Positions 17,731-25,962 of a DNA stretch of 64,000 nt are shown here, in pieces. The position numbers were made by a program, and so were the translations under genes. The notes beneath the pieces are model-generated. The model did not search any database. It saw only the letters and a program-made list of their open reading frames with translations, and was not told where the DNA came from. Source of the stretch: Methanosarcinales archaeon. Its GTDB lineage: Archaea; Halobacteriota; UBA148; JAUWXC01. The first letter of the stretch is position 1. The number at the start of each line of letters is the position of its first letter. The stretch spans positions 923,147 to 987,146 of the forward strand of contig CP061209.1 in NCBI GenBank assembly GCA_026016205.1, in the 5' to 3' direction.

Positions 17731-18553
17731 TGAAGTAGATGAAGAGGGGTTCAGGTCAAACATAGAATTTGCCATTGAGAATGGCGTTTCTGGTATCGTG
17801 CCGGCTGGCTGCACAGGTGAGGCTGCCACGCTCTCGTTCGAGGAGCAGAAAAGAGTTATCGATATCGCGGTAGATGCATCTTCTGTCCCGGTGATAGCGG
17901 GCACTGGATCAAATAATACGAAAGAGGCCATAGTGCTCACGAAGTATGCCGCCGATGCTGGCGCAGATATTGCGATGCTGATTAGTCCATACTACAACAA
18001 GCCGACCGATGCGGGCATGATCGCACACTATAAAGCCGTTGCCAGTTCGTGTGATATTCCGATATTGCTCTACAACGTTCCATCGAGGACTGGAAGAAAT
18101 ATGCCCGCCAAGGTCGCGGCTGAGCTGGCAGACGTGGACAACATCGTAGGAATCAAGGAGGCCAGCGGGAATTTGAACCAAGTCTCCGAGATTGTACGTT
18201 TGACCAAGGATAAAAACTTCGTCGTCGTTTCAGGTGACGACTCGCTGACGCTGCCGATTCTGGCTCTTGGGGGCAAGGGCGTCATTTCCGTTGCTGCCAA
18301 CATCATCCCAAGACAGATGAGCGACCTTGTAAGCGCGTTCTTAAAGGGCGACATAGAAAAGGCAAGGGAGATTCACCACACCGTGTATCCACTGTTGCGC
18401 GACCTGTTCGTGGAGACGAATCCGATTCCCTTGAAGGCTGCGATGAAGTGGATGGGGCGGGCTGCAGGCGAGCCGAGATTGCCTCTGGTTCCATTGGGCC
18501 AGGAGAGTTCAGCCAAGTTACGACGCACCATGGAATCGATTGGGTTACTATGA
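17681..18553 (+). CDS. dapA: 4-hydroxy-tetrahydrodipicolinate synthase DapA
   Basis: A 290-aa TIM-barrel aldolase starting at GTG (MFQGVAPALVTPFTKDNEVD). It shows GCTGEAATLSFEE near residue 45, PYYNKPTDAGMIAHY near 107, the tyrosine motif YNVPSRTGRNM near 133 and the Schiff-base lysine in VGIKEASGN near 161. It condenses pyruvate with aspartate semialdehyde in lysine/diaminopimelate synthesis. It overlaps rps17e by 50 nt and dapB by 4 nt (ATGA). asd, encoding the enzyme that makes its substrate, lies downstream beyond fxsA and the mobile element. Confidence 0.95.
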   Translation: MFQGVAPALVTPFTKDNEVDEEGFRSNIEFAIENGVSGIVPAGCTGEAATLSFEEQKRVIDIAVDASSVPVIAGTGSNNTKEAIVLTKYAADAGADIAMLISPYYNKPTDAGMIAHYKAVASSCDIPILLYNVPSRTGRNMPAKVAAELADVDNIVGIKEASGNLNQVSEIVRLTKDKNFVVVSGDDSLTLPILALGGKGVISVAANIIPRQMSDLVSAFLKGDIEKAREIHHTVYPLLRDLFVETNPIPLKAAMKWMGRAAGEPRLPLVPLGQESSAKLRRTMESIGLL

Positions 18554-19269
18554 TCAAAGTTGCTATATGCGGCGCTGCCGGGCGAATGGGTTCGTTGATA
18601 GCGCAGAACGTTTTGTCAGAGGATGATATGACACTTGTCGCCGCCTTTGATGTAAAGGATGTCGGCAAGAGCGCAGGAGATGTACGTATCTCCGATGTTA
18701 AGCAAATTCACGATGTTCTTGCCGAAACCAAGCCCGACGTGCTGGTTGATTTCACCGTCGCATCCGGGGCGGTGGAGAACGCGAAGGCTGCCGCCGAGCA
18801 TGATGTCAATATAGTCATCGGCACGACCGGCTTTACGCCAGAGCAGTACGAGGAGGTGCGCAATGTGATAGACAAAAAGGTAACTGCAGTTATCTCTCCG
18901 AATTTTGCGGTCGGCGTGAACGTGTTCTGGAAACTCATAGGAGATGCAGCGAAGTATCTCGGCGATGCCGACGTGGAGATCGTCGAGGCACATCACAAGC
19001 ACAAGAAGGACGCGCCGAGCGGAACGGCAAAGAAGGCAGCCAAAATTGTGCGTAGCGCCCTTGGTAGAGAGGTAAGCGTTCACTCGATCAGAAGCGGAGA
19101 CATCGTAGGCGACCATCTCGTCCTATTTGCAGGAGACGGCGAGCGCCTGGAGATAAAACATCAGGCGCACTGCAGGCAGGCATTCGCCTCTGGCGTGATA
19201 AAGGCGATACGATGGATTGTGAGCGCACAAAAAGGCATATTCTCGATGAATGATGTGTTGGGATTGTGA
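18550..19269 (+). CDS. dapB: 4-hydroxy-tetrahydrodipicolinate reductase DapB
   Basis: A 239-aa NAD(P)H reductase. I choose the ATG at 18550, which overlaps the dapA stop as ATGA. The open frame goes back to 18448 but those residues are only dapA in another frame. MIKVAICGAAGRMGSLIA is the nucleotide-binding loop, VLVDFTVASGAVENAK follows, IGTTGFTPEQ is near residue 95, and VEAHHKHKKDAPSGTA near 148 is the DapB catalytic signature. It acts right after DapA. Confidence 0.95.
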   Translation: MIKVAICGAAGRMGSLIAQNVLSEDDMTLVAAFDVKDVGKSAGDVRISDVKQIHDVLAETKPDVLVDFTVASGAVENAKAAAEHDVNIVIGTTGFTPEQYEEVRNVIDKKVTAVISPNFAVGVNVFWKLIGDAAKYLGDADVEIVEAHHKHKKDAPSGTAKKAAKIVRSALGREVSVHSIRSGDIVGDHLVLFAGDGERLEIKHQAHCRQAFASGVIKAIRWIVSAQKGIFSMNDVLGL

Positions 19270-19282
19270 CTTTTTGTACAGT

Positions 19283-19681
19283 TTACCAGCCATGCCTGTA
19301 CATTTGCACCTCGCCAGACCTGAGCTTTCGTTTAAACCATTTCTTCAGCACTCTTTTCACCCCTGCCCTGGTCAGGGGGATGAGCAGGATAAAGCCCATG
19401 AAATCTGTGAGTATTCCCGGCGTAATGAGCAGGACTCCGCCTACCAGTACGAGCGCGCCATCGAACAATGGATCTGCAGGCATGATGCCATTTGCCATGT
19501 GGGCCTGTATGTTCCTGAGAACGGACAAACCCTGGGATTTTGCAAGCATGGCACCAACAACACCCGTAACAACGACGATGAAGATTGTGTTCCACGTCCC
19601 AATCATCTTGCCAAGTTCGATTAACAAAAACAGCTCGATGATGGGCGTCAATACGAAGATGATTATTAGTGTGGGTAGCAT
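19283..19681 (-). CDS. fxsA: FxsA-family membrane protein
   Basis: A 132-aa protein with three to four membrane helices: the FxsA signature PIIELFLLIELGKMIG at the N-terminus, then TGVVGAMLAKSQGL and GVLLITPGILTDFMGF, then a basic cytoplasmic tail. The family name comes from the phage-F exclusion suppressor of E. coli. The cellular function is unclear. Its ATG lies 30 bp from the target duplication of the mobile element at 19711-21622, so the element sits in or next to its promoter. Confidence 0.85.
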   Translation of the reverse strand: MLPTLIIIFVLTPIIELFLLIELGKMIGTWNTIFIVVVTGVVGAMLAKSQGLSVLRNIQAHMANGIMPADPLFDGALVLVGGVLLITPGILTDFMGFILLIPLTRAGVKRVLKKWFKRKLRSGEVQMYRHGW

Positions 19682-19710
19682 TTTGTTCCTGTCCTTTCGT
19701 GTAGTTCGTT

Positions 19711-19719
19711 CCTAACACG
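19711..19719 (+). repeat. Left 9-bp target-site duplication
   Basis: CCTAACACG directly abuts the left terminal inverted repeat. The identical nonamer is found at 21614-21622, directly abutting the right repeat, in the same orientation, as expected for transposition with a 9-bp staggered cut. Confidence 0.85.
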
Positions 19720-19742
19720 CATTCTGTTAACTTATTCTTGGT
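19720..19742 (+). repeat. Left terminal inverted repeat, 23 bp
   Basis: Starts CATTCTGTTAAC and ends TTCTTGGT. It is the exact reverse complement of 21591-21613. Identity stops sharply at both ends: the inner flanks GATTT and CTAT do not pair, and the outer flanks are the direct target duplications. Confidence 0.9.
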
Positions 19743-19895
19743 GATTTAAAAAATGCTTCTTCCCATACTTTATTACCCTCTCCGAGCCATAAAACTTACA
19801 CTTCATATGTTTACATATCTGTATATATAATGTATATGGCTTATCTAAGAGTGGGGCAAAAGTAATAAACAGCTAACCGATAGCGATACCTATAT
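19743..19895 (+). promoter_or_regulatory. Promoter region of the restriction-modification island
   Basis: About 150 bp of AT-rich DNA with CATATGTTTACATAT and TGTATATATAATGTATATG near 19800-19840, containing several overlapping half-site symmetries (ACATAT, ATGTAT). One TATA box for the operon and an operator for the small regulator encoded next are likely, but I cannot separate them by eye. Confidence 0.4.
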
Positions 19896-20138
19896 TTGTC
19901 TAAAACACCCTACCGAAAGCTATTTAAAGGCATAGACGGATTAGTATATAGCATGCCCAAGGAAAATGGGGATAAAATGAGGCGTATTAACGTGGGTTTG
20001 CCGCCTAGGGCATACGAAATCGTGACAAAAGACCTAATGAACCAGCTTGGAACCAATGAGTCAGATGTGGTTAGAAATATCGTTCTGATATATTTAAGTG
20101 AACGAGGATACTTTAAATTCTTGGGGGGGAAAGAATGA
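19896..20138 (+). CDS. Small ribbon-helix-helix-like protein, candidate regulator
   Basis: An 80-aa protein from TTG 19896 (or a shorter form from ATG 19953). The core RRINVGLPPRAYEIVTK then LGTNESDVVRNIVLIYLSE fits a beta-strand plus two-helix arrangement of ribbon-helix-helix DNA-binding proteins, with a predicted strand RRINVGL and second helix ESDVVRNIVLIYL. As first gene of the island it could act as the control protein that times methyltransferase and nuclease expression. That function is inferred. The stop overlaps the next ORF as ATGA. Confidence 0.5.
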   Translation: MSKTPYRKLFKGIDGLVYSMPKENGDKMRRINVGLPPRAYEIVTKDLMNQLGTNESDVVRNIVLIYLSERGYFKFLGGKE

Positions 20139-20275
20139 CCGACTGCGAAGGCCTAGAAGAACAGATGAACGCTTTTGATAAAATGCTTGCTCCCCCAGTC
20201 GAGATTCTAGAGGAGAAAGGCATACTTACTAACGAAGAGTATGAGAGGCGAATTGAGAAGAAAATTCGAGGCTAA
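20135..20275 (+). CDS. 46-aa acidic/helical protein in the R-M island
   Basis: An ORF of 46 aa, MTDCEGLEEQMNAFDKMLAP then EILEEKGILTNEEYERRIEKKIRG, coupled to the upstream regulator by an ATGA overlap and ending 20 nt before the methyltransferase start. The second half, with GILTNEEYERRI, looks like a short helical hairpin of the type found in SHOCT-like domains and small accessory proteins. I cannot assign a function. The tight packing argues it is translated. Confidence 0.5.
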   Translation: MTDCEGLEEQMNAFDKMLAPPVEILEEKGILTNEEYERRIEKKIRG

Positions 20276-20294
20276 GATAAAAGAGGTAAAGTCA

Positions 20295-21104
20295 ATGCCG
20301 TTTGTAAAATGGGTAGGTGGAAAGAGGAATCTCCTTGATTACATCTTGCCTAATTTTCCAAATGAATACAACCACTATTATGAGTCCTTCATAGGTGGAG
20401 GAGCTGTATTCTTTTCAATACCAAACAAACCAGAAAATACAACAATATCCGACAACAACTTTGAATTAATAATCGCATACAAGGTAATTCAAAAAGAGCC
20501 GCAACCTCTCATCAAGCTTTTAAAAACACACCAAAAAAACCATTCCAAAGACTACTACAATAAGATTCGTTCACAGGAGCCAAGCGATCAAGTTGAAATG
20601 GCAGCACGCCTCATCTACTTAAATAAAACCTGTTACAACGGCTTATATCGAGTGAACAAACAAGGGAAATTCAATGTCCCAATGGGTAGCTATAAAAACC
20701 CGAATATTATGCAGGAGGATAATATCCTAGCTTGCCATGAAGCCCTTAAAAATACAAAGCTACTCTACAAAGATTTTGATGAAATAGAACCCAAGAAAAA
20801 TGATTTCATATACTGCGATCCACCTTATCACCCAACAAGCGAAAATTCTTTTACAAGTTACACGAAGCAGAACTTTACAGAGACAGATCACGTTAGGCTT
20901 AGGGATTATCTTATGAAGCTTGTTAAAAATGGCGTCTACATAATGCTCTCAAATTCTAACACAAAGTTTATTCGAGATTTGTATAACTCAGACAAATTCC
21001 ACAAGGAAATTGTTTATGCCCCAAGATTGGTCAGTTGTAAGCCTGATTCCAGAGAACATGTAGAGGAACTTTTAATAACCAACTACCCTATTAATATATC
21101 ATGA
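20295..21104 (+). CDS. Adenine-N6 DNA methyltransferase, D12/Dam class
   Basis: A 269-aa methyltransferase of the alpha (D12, Dam/DpnM-like) class: MPFVKWVGGKRNLL at the start, ESFIGGGAVFF at residues 30-40 (motif I, SAM binding), and the catalytic DPPY at residue 175. I start at ATG 20295, which has an AGAGGT ribosome site 8 nt upstream; the frame opens earlier at 20241 but overlaps the preceding gene. It would protect the sites cut by the nuclease encoded next. Members often methylate GATC or related sites, but the specificity cannot be read from sequence. Confidence 0.93.
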   Translation: MPFVKWVGGKRNLLDYILPNFPNEYNHYYESFIGGGAVFFSIPNKPENTTISDNNFELIIAYKVIQKEPQPLIKLLKTHQKNHSKDYYNKIRSQEPSDQVEMAARLIYLNKTCYNGLYRVNKQGKFNVPMGSYKNPNIMQEDNILACHEALKNTKLLYKDFDEIEPKKNDFIYCDPPYHPTSENSFTSYTKQNFTETDHVRLRDYLMKLVKNGVYIMLSNSNTKFIRDLYNSDKFHKEIVYAPRLVSCKPDSREHVEELLITNYPINIS

Positions 21105-21511
21105 AATATGGAACCCGTGCAAAGTACACTGGCATTCAGTTAGAAAAAGTAATCTATAACCGATTAAGTGACAAAGGCTATTCTTGGGTAGATAAAAAAC
21201 ATTTTGATCCAACTCGTTACTTAGAACAACCTATTTTCTCTACACAATACCATATAGGAAAAAGCATTTATGAAACAGATCTAAATTGCGACTTCATCAT
21301 ATACCATCCAGAGAAACACCCGAACTGCCTTATAATTGAATCAAAATGGCAGGAGTCCACTGGTTCTGTTGATGAAAAATTCCCATATCTTGTAGCGAAT
21401 ATAAAAGAAAAATTCCCCTGCCCTTCAATAGTCGTTTTAGACGGTGGAGGATATAAATCGGGGGCTGAAAAATGGTTGAGAAATCAGACTGATGAAAAAA
21501 AAACTTCTTAA
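21101..21511 (+). CDS. PD-(D/E)XK nuclease, probable type II restriction endonuclease
   Basis: A 136-aa protein overlapping the methyltransferase stop by 4 nt (ATGA). It contains the PD-(D/E)XK constellation: E15 in the first helix (GIQLEKVIYNRL), D64 in LNCDFIIYH, then E80-S-K82 with Q84 (LIIESKWQ). The overall size suits a minimal type II nuclease acting as a dimer. Placement directly after a DNA methyltransferase makes restriction the obvious role. The recognition site is unknown. Confidence 0.8.
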   Translation: MKYGTRAKYTGIQLEKVIYNRLSDKGYSWVDKKHFDPTRYLEQPIFSTQYHIGKSIYETDLNCDFIIYHPEKHPNCLIIESKWQESTGSVDEKFPYLVANIKEKFPCPSIVVLDGGGYKSGAEKWLRNQTDEKKTS

Positions 21512-21590
21512 AGTCTTCAATATGCGAGAATTCCAGAAATGGTCTAATAGTAAAGAATTATAAACCTCCACCCCTTTATATATCGGCTAT

Positions 21591-21613
21591 ACCAAGAATA
21601 AGTTAACAGAATG
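21591..21613 (-). repeat. Right terminal inverted repeat, 23 bp
   Basis: Begins ACCAAGAATAAG and ends AACAGAATG. It is the perfect reverse complement of the left repeat and forms the right boundary of the 1.9-kb island. Confidence 0.9.
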
Positions 21614-21622
21614 CCTAACACG
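21614..21622 (+). repeat. Right 9-bp target-site duplication
   Basis: CCTAACACG, identical and co-oriented with 19711-19719, directly outside the right inverted repeat. Confidence 0.85.
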
Positions 21623-21743
21623 TAAACGTTTTGTCCATAATTTTGAGTTTAGAGCAATCTCCGCGCACGAACATCTCTATGTCTTCAGGAAACTTGCTCA
21701 GGATGTGCGCCTGACGAAGTTCAAGGAAAGCGCGAGATGGCAA
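21615..21743 (-). CDS. Doubtful 42-aa ORF abutting the island
   Basis: From a TTG at 21743 the minus strand reads MPSRAFLELRQAHILSKFP then EDIEMFVRGDCSKLKIMDK, ending in a TAG inside the right target duplication. The composition looks protein-like, but there is no ribosome site and no known family. It could be a small gene upstream of fxsA before the element inserted, or a gene remnant. Confidence 0.25.
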   Translation of the reverse strand: MPSRAFLELRQAHILSKFPEDIEMFVRGDCSKLKIMDKTFTC

Positions 21744-21797
21744 TAGGGAGACCAAAAATTTATATTGAAGTCGTTCATCCTCATATGCGGGATTATT

Positions 21798-21968
21798 ATG
21801 GCAGCAAAAGTAGATTCTGATACTTGTGTAGGATGTGGAGCGTGCGTGGATGAATGCCCTGTAAGTGCGATCTCGCTAAATGATGAAGTTGCTTCAGTTG
21901 ATGATTCGCTGTGCACTGAATGCGGTGCATGCGTTGATGTCTGTCCAACAGGTGCGATTATATTATGA
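21798..21968 (+). CDS. 2[4Fe-4S] ferredoxin
   Basis: A 56-aa ferredoxin with two CxxCxxCxxxCP motifs ([12 protein letters not shown] and [12 protein letters not shown]), binding two low-potential [4Fe-4S] clusters. I start at ATG 21798 ([14 protein letters not shown]), since the frame upstream to 21765 adds nothing ferredoxin-like. It overlaps asd by 4 nt. This cytosolic electron carrier could feed Rnf or other oxidoreductases. The link with asd is positional only. Confidence 0.95.
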   Translation: MAAKVDSDTCVGCGACVDECPVSAISLNDEVASVDDSLCTECGACVDVCPTGAIIL

Positions 21969-23002
21969 GAATGAAAGTAGGCGTTTTGGGTGCAACCGGC
22001 GCAGTTGGACAAAGGTTCATCCAGCTGTTAGCAGTGCATCCGTGGTTCGAATTAGCAGCGCTGACCGCATCCGAACGGAGCGCCGGCAAGAAATACGGAG
22101 AAATCGCAAGATGGCGGCTGGATGTACCGCTGCCTGATAAGGTAAAAGACCTGAAGGTTTTGCCAACCTCGCCGGAAAAGGTAGATGCTGACATCGTGTT
22201 CTCCGCGCTACCAGCCTCCATCGCGAAAGACGTTGAGCCCAAGTTTGCAAAAGCGGGATTTGTGGTGGCGAGCAATGCCAGTGCATACAGGATGGAAAGT
22301 GATATTCCCCTGATGATTCCGGAAGTCAATCCAGACCACCTGGGATTGGTAGAGGTGCAAAAGAAAAATCGCCACTGGGACGGCTGCATTATCACCAATC
22401 CGAACTGCTCGGTCATCGCGATGGCACTCTCATTGAAGCCGCTGATGAAGTTTGGCATAAAGGGCGTGCACGTGGCGACCATGCAGGCAGTATCGGGCGC
22501 AGGCTACGAGGGCGTTTCATCAATGGCAATCCTCGACAACGTGATACCATACATCGCACAGGAAGAGGAGAAGATGGAGATAGAGGCCCAGAAGATACTG
22601 GGCGAATTCGATGGCTCCAAGGTGAAAAATGCCGATTTCGCGGTAAGCGCAAGTTGCAACAGGGTTCCTGTTATAGATGGGCATACTGAGGCAATATGGG
22701 CATCATTGCGCGATAATCCAAGTTTGAGTGAAGTGCGCGATGCATTCGCCGGGTTCAAATGCGACGAGGTAAAGGGGCTGCCAACCGTCCCAGAAAAAGC
22801 GATTATCGTACACGATGCGAACGACAGGCCACAGCCGAGGTTGGACAGAAATGCCGGGAAAGGCATGAGCGTTTCAGTTGGGAGAATCATGGAATATGCG
22901 GACGGTATCAAATATACTGCAATGGGGCATAACACGATTAGGGGCGCGGCAGGCGCATCTGTACTGAATGCTGAATTATTCTGTAAAACGTACAAACGCT
23001 GA
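21965..23002 (+). CDS. asd: Aspartate-semialdehyde dehydrogenase
   Basis: A 345-aa NADP-dependent dehydrogenase. [20 protein letters not shown] is the Rossmann loop, [18 protein letters not shown] near residue 143 holds the catalytic cysteine, SGAGYEGV follows near 178, and GHTEAIW near 228 contains the catalytic histidine region. This is the archaeal/fungal-type Asd. It supplies aspartate semialdehyde to DapA and to threonine/methionine synthesis. Coupled to the ferredoxin gene by an ATGA overlap. Confidence 0.95.
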   Translation: MRMKVGVLGATGAVGQRFIQLLAVHPWFELAALTASERSAGKKYGEIARWRLDVPLPDKVKDLKVLPTSPEKVDADIVFSALPASIAKDVEPKFAKAGFVVASNASAYRMESDIPLMIPEVNPDHLGLVEVQKKNRHWDGCIITNPNCSVIAMALSLKPLMKFGIKGVHVATMQAVSGAGYEGVSSMAILDNVIPYIAQEEEKMEIEAQKILGEFDGSKVKNADFAVSASCNRVPVIDGHTEAIWASLRDNPSLSEVRDAFAGFKCDEVKGLPTVPEKAIIVHDANDRPQPRLDRNAGKGMSVSVGRIMEYADGIKYTAMGHNTIRGAAGASVLNAELFCKTYKR

Positions 23003-23047
23003 GATTGAAACGAAGCGTTTTTCATCTTTCATGCGATTCTTAACTTG

Positions 23048-24112
23048 ATGACGCGCACAATCTGTTTTGACCTTGAGGGGCCGTTATCACCGCAGGATAA
23101 TGCCTACGATGTTATGTCCCTCGTAGAGAACGGCGACAAGATATTTGAGGTTATCAGCAAGTATGATGATACGCTCGCGCTCGAGAACAGGGAGGGATAC
23201 GAACCGGGAGATACGCTCGCGCTAATCGTACCGTTTCTACTGCGCCACAACATCTCAGAAGAGGACATAACAAGGGTTTCAAAGCGGGCAAAAATCGTTG
23301 ACGGTGCAAAATACCTGGTTTCCAAACTAAAATCTGATGGATGGGGGGTATACATCATCTCGACCAGTTACGAGCAGCACGCATACAATATCGGTGCACA
23401 GCTCGGCGTCCCCAAGGAGAACATAGTGTGCACCAGGCTATCGCTGAGTGCCCTGCGAGATGAAATGAAGGGCGATTTCTCGGTAATTGAGAGGGTAGAG
23501 AAGAATATCTTGGAGCTTTATGAACACATAGAGGCACCAGAGAAAATAGTGCATCGCCTGGACAAATTCTTCTTTGAGGAACTGCCAAGGACGGGATATG
23601 GCAATGTACTTGATAGAGTGAAAGTAATCGGCGGTGCAAAAAAGGTTGCAGCGGTGCACAAAATAGTGGAGGCAAATAACACCAGTCTATCAGACGTGAT
23701 GGCAGTTGGGGACAGCATAACGGATTACAAGATGCTCAAAGACGTGAGGGAAAATGGCGGCGTTGCGGTCGTCTTCAATGGGAATGAATATGCAATCCCA
23801 TATGCAAGCATCGGCCTAGCATCGCTGGACATACGATTTTTATACCTACTAACGAGATTGGGTAGAAAGGATTTGATGTTTGAAATGGCAAAGTCCTGGG
23901 AGGTTGAGCGCCCTGAGTTTGAGAATGACCCGGGATTGATCTCAGAGAACCTCATAACGCCAGAATTCAGACGTTTCCTGCTTGAATCAAGGGTTGAAGT
24001 GCCTTACTTCAGTTATTTAGATGGCGCAGACGAAAAGAAGATGTCAGAGGTCATAAAGATACACAAAAGGTTCAGGGCGCTCATCAGGGGCGCAGCAGCA
24101 AAGTTGGGGTAA
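23048..24112 (+). CDS. HAD-superfamily hydrolase
   Basis: About 354 aa (ATG 23048; TTG 23045 also possible). N-terminal CFDLEGPLSPQDNAYD carries the HAD nucleophile motif (DxEG variant, D and E retained). VYIISTSYEQH near residue 105 is motif II and VMAVGDSITDYKMLKD near 219 is motif IV. The C-terminal 100 residues are family-specific. Similar archaeal proteins are sometimes labelled hydrogenase subunit EhaR, but no eha genes are nearby. Substrate unknown. It precedes a PfkB kinase and ftr on the same strand. Confidence 0.75.
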   Translation: MTRTICFDLEGPLSPQDNAYDVMSLVENGDKIFEVISKYDDTLALENREGYEPGDTLALIVPFLLRHNISEEDITRVSKRAKIVDGAKYLVSKLKSDGWGVYIISTSYEQHAYNIGAQLGVPKENIVCTRLSLSALRDEMKGDFSVIERVEKNILELYEHIEAPEKIVHRLDKFFFEELPRTGYGNVLDRVKVIGGAKKVAAVHKIVEANNTSLSDVMAVGDSITDYKMLKDVRENGGVAVVFNGNEYAIPYASIGLASLDIRFLYLLTRLGRKDLMFEMAKSWEVERPEFENDPGLISENLITPEFRRFLLESRVEVPYFSYLDGADEKKMSEVIKIHKRFRALIRGAAAKLG

Positions 24113-24116
24113 TACA

Positions 24117-25004
24117 ATGGATGTCGTTGGCTTGGGTGCATTAAATTATGACCGGTTGTATGCGGTTGAAAAAATCGCAAAGCCGGGTGAAGAGGTTGGC
24201 GTTATTGACGTGAAGGGGTGCCCGGGCGGTTCTGCCGCAAACACGATCGCCGGTTTGGCCAGGCTGGGATTGAGCACTGGCTTCATAGGCATCGTGGGCG
24301 ATGATGTGGAAGGAAAAATGGTCGTGGATGACTTCGTGGCGGAGGGCGTTGATGTCAGCAGGGTCAGGAGGGTAAAAGGTAGCACTGGAATAGCGCTTGC
24401 ATTGGTTGATGAGCATGGTGAGAGGGCACTCTACGTCCATCCCGGGGTTAATGATGCGCTGTCCGTTGACGCGGGTGATGTGGATTACACCAACAATGCT
24501 CAGTTCATTCACATGAGTTCGTTCGTGAGCGCAGAGCAACTGGAGATGCAGAAGAGACTGATGAATAAGACAAAAGCAAATGTAAGTTTTGCACCAGGAA
24601 TGTTGTGTTTCAGGTTCAAGTTTGATGCCTTAAAGCCAATCATTGCGAGATGTCATGTGGTATTTCTAAATGAGGCTGAAGTTCGCTCCTTAACCGGCGC
24701 CGGCCACAAAAAGGGCAGCGAGATTTTGCTGAGTGCTGGTGCTGAAATAGTGGTGGTGACACTTGGCAAAAAGGGCTGCTACATCGCCAATGAGAGCATC
24801 TATATGGCGCCGCCCAAGGCAAAAGTCGTGGATACAACTGGCGCAGGAGATGCCTTTGCAGCAGGGTTTTTGTATGGTCTATTAAGGGGCGAGAATATGA
24901 AGCGATGCGGCGAGCTTGGTAATATTGTTGCATCTTCGTGCATAAGAAAATACGGGGCAAGAGATGGATTGCCATATGAGAAGGACTTAACAACGTTGGG
25001 GTGA
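24117..25004 (+). CDS. PfkB-family sugar/nucleoside kinase
   Basis: A 295-aa ribokinase-fold kinase. The N-terminal GGSAANTIAGLARLGL near residue 37 is PfkB signature 1, and DTTGAGDAFAAGFLYGL near 238 is signature 2 with the anion hole and catalytic Asp. VVTLGKKGCYI precedes it. Substrates in archaea range from nucleosides to fructose-phosphates, and none can be chosen here. It is separated from the HAD gene by 4 nt and overlaps the ftr frame start. Confidence 0.85.
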   Translation: MDVVGLGALNYDRLYAVEKIAKPGEEVGVIDVKGCPGGSAANTIAGLARLGLSTGFIGIVGDDVEGKMVVDDFVAEGVDVSRVRRVKGSTGIALALVDEHGERALYVHPGVNDALSVDAGDVDYTNNAQFIHMSSFVSAEQLEMQKRLMNKTKANVSFAPGMLCFRFKFDALKPIIARCHVVFLNEAEVRSLTGAGHKKGSEILLSAGAEIVVVTLGKKGCYIANESIYMAPPKAKVVDTTGAGDAFAAGFLYGLLRGENMKRCGELGNIVASSCIRKYGARDGLPYEKDLTTLG

Positions 25005-25009
25005 ATGGA

Positions 25010-25906
25010 ATGGCTGGGCTCAAGGTGGGACAGATTGAAATCGAGGACACGTACTCCGAGGCATTTGACGGCCTGTTCTCGCGCATTTTGATCACCGCAG
25101 ATGATGATAAAAGGCTGCGTAAAGCCGCCCTTGACTCTACAGCGCTTCCTTCAACGGTGCTCGGTGAGTCTGAAGGCGGCATCGAGAGATGGTTGAGCGA
25201 GGGGGAGACGCCTGATGGGCGCAAGGGCGCGATTGTGCAAATATGGGCGAATTATGGCAGGGGCATAAGCAAACTGGAGTATGAACTTGCAAAGCGCATT
25301 CGCCAGGGGATTTTGGTTGTGCCAACCACGAGGGTTTTCAATGCCCTTGAGTCAGACGATAGAATTGACATCACGAACAGGGTTGGGCACTGTGGAGATG
25401 GATATGAGAGCGTAGAAGAAGAGTTTGGGCGCGAGGTGATCAACATCCCAATCATGATGGGGGAGTTCATAATAGAGCGACAGTTGGGCTATGCAAAGGG
25501 CGTGATGGGCGGCACTGTCTGGTTCTTCTGCGAAACCCAAGATGCTGCGCTAGAGGCAGGAGACAGAGCAGTGGAGGCTGTGGGCAGAGTTGATGGCGCC
25601 ATAACTCCTTTTGATGTTTGCTCTGCTGGCTCAAAGGTCGAGACCAAGTATCCAGAGATAGGCCCGACAACCAACCACCCTTACTGCCCAACACTGAAGG
25701 GCAAGATTCTTGACTCAAAAGTTCCCGATGGCGTGACATCCATTCCCGAGATAGTGATTAACGGCATTACAATAGGTGCAGTAAAAGAGGGAATGAGGGC
25801 GGCAATTCAGGGCGCCGCTGGTGTAGAGGGTGTTGTCAAGATATCTACTGGAAATTATGGCGGAAAACTCGGGAAACACAAAATCTGGCTCAGGGATTTG
25901 GTGTGA
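25010..25906 (+). CDS. ftr: Formylmethanofuran:tetrahydromethanopterin formyltransferase
   Basis: About 298 aa. The start is ATG 25010 or GTG 25001, which overlaps the pfkB stop. Ftr hallmarks are IEIEDTYSEAFDGLFSRIL at the N-terminus, GGIERWLSEGETPDGRKGA near residue 58, QLGYAKGVMGGTVWFF near 155 and KVETKYPEIGPTTNHPYCP near 205. The enzyme moves the formyl group between methanofuran and tetrahydromethanopterin, in methanogenesis from CO2 or, reversed, in oxidative C1 metabolism. It is cytosolic and tetrameric. It is the only C1-pathway enzyme in the window. Confidence 0.95.
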   Translation: MAGLKVGQIEIEDTYSEAFDGLFSRILITADDDKRLRKAALDSTALPSTVLGESEGGIERWLSEGETPDGRKGAIVQIWANYGRGISKLEYELAKRIRQGILVVPTTRVFNALESDDRIDITNRVGHCGDGYESVEEEFGREVINIPIMMGEFIIERQLGYAKGVMGGTVWFFCETQDAALEAGDRAVEAVGRVDGAITPFDVCSAGSKVETKYPEIGPTTNHPYCPTLKGKILDSKVPDGVTSIPEIVINGITIGAVKEGMRAAIQGAAGVEGVVKISTGNYGGKLGKHKIWLRDLV

Positions 25907-25962
25907 TTTGTTCATCTAAGCGAGTGGGGGCATATCATTTTTAGTGGGCGATGCGCGAGATG

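Larger units (their letters stand above)
19720..21613. mobile_element. Transposon-shaped restriction-modification island, no transposase
   Basis: A 1,894-bp segment bounded by perfect 23-bp terminal inverted repeats (19720-19742 and 21591-21613) and flanked by identical 9-bp direct repeats. Inside are four tightly packed plus-strand genes: an 80-aa regulator-like protein, a 46-aa protein, an adenine-N6 methyltransferase and a PD-(D/E)XK nuclease, each overlapping the next or nearly so. No transposase or integrase is encoded, so it would need a transposase in trans. The interior is visibly more AT-rich than the dap and asd genes around it. It separates fxsA/dapAB from ferredoxin/asd. Confidence 0.8.

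Noticed and set aside
18448..18549. N-terminal extension of dapB into dapA
   Set aside because: The extra residues are dapA in another frame; ATG 18550 begins the nucleotide-binding strand and overlaps the dapA stop as ATGA.
19743..21590. A transposase or integrase inside the R-M island
   Set aside because: All sizeable frames are accounted for by the regulator, small protein, methyltransferase and nuclease; none has a DDE, HUH or recombinase pattern.
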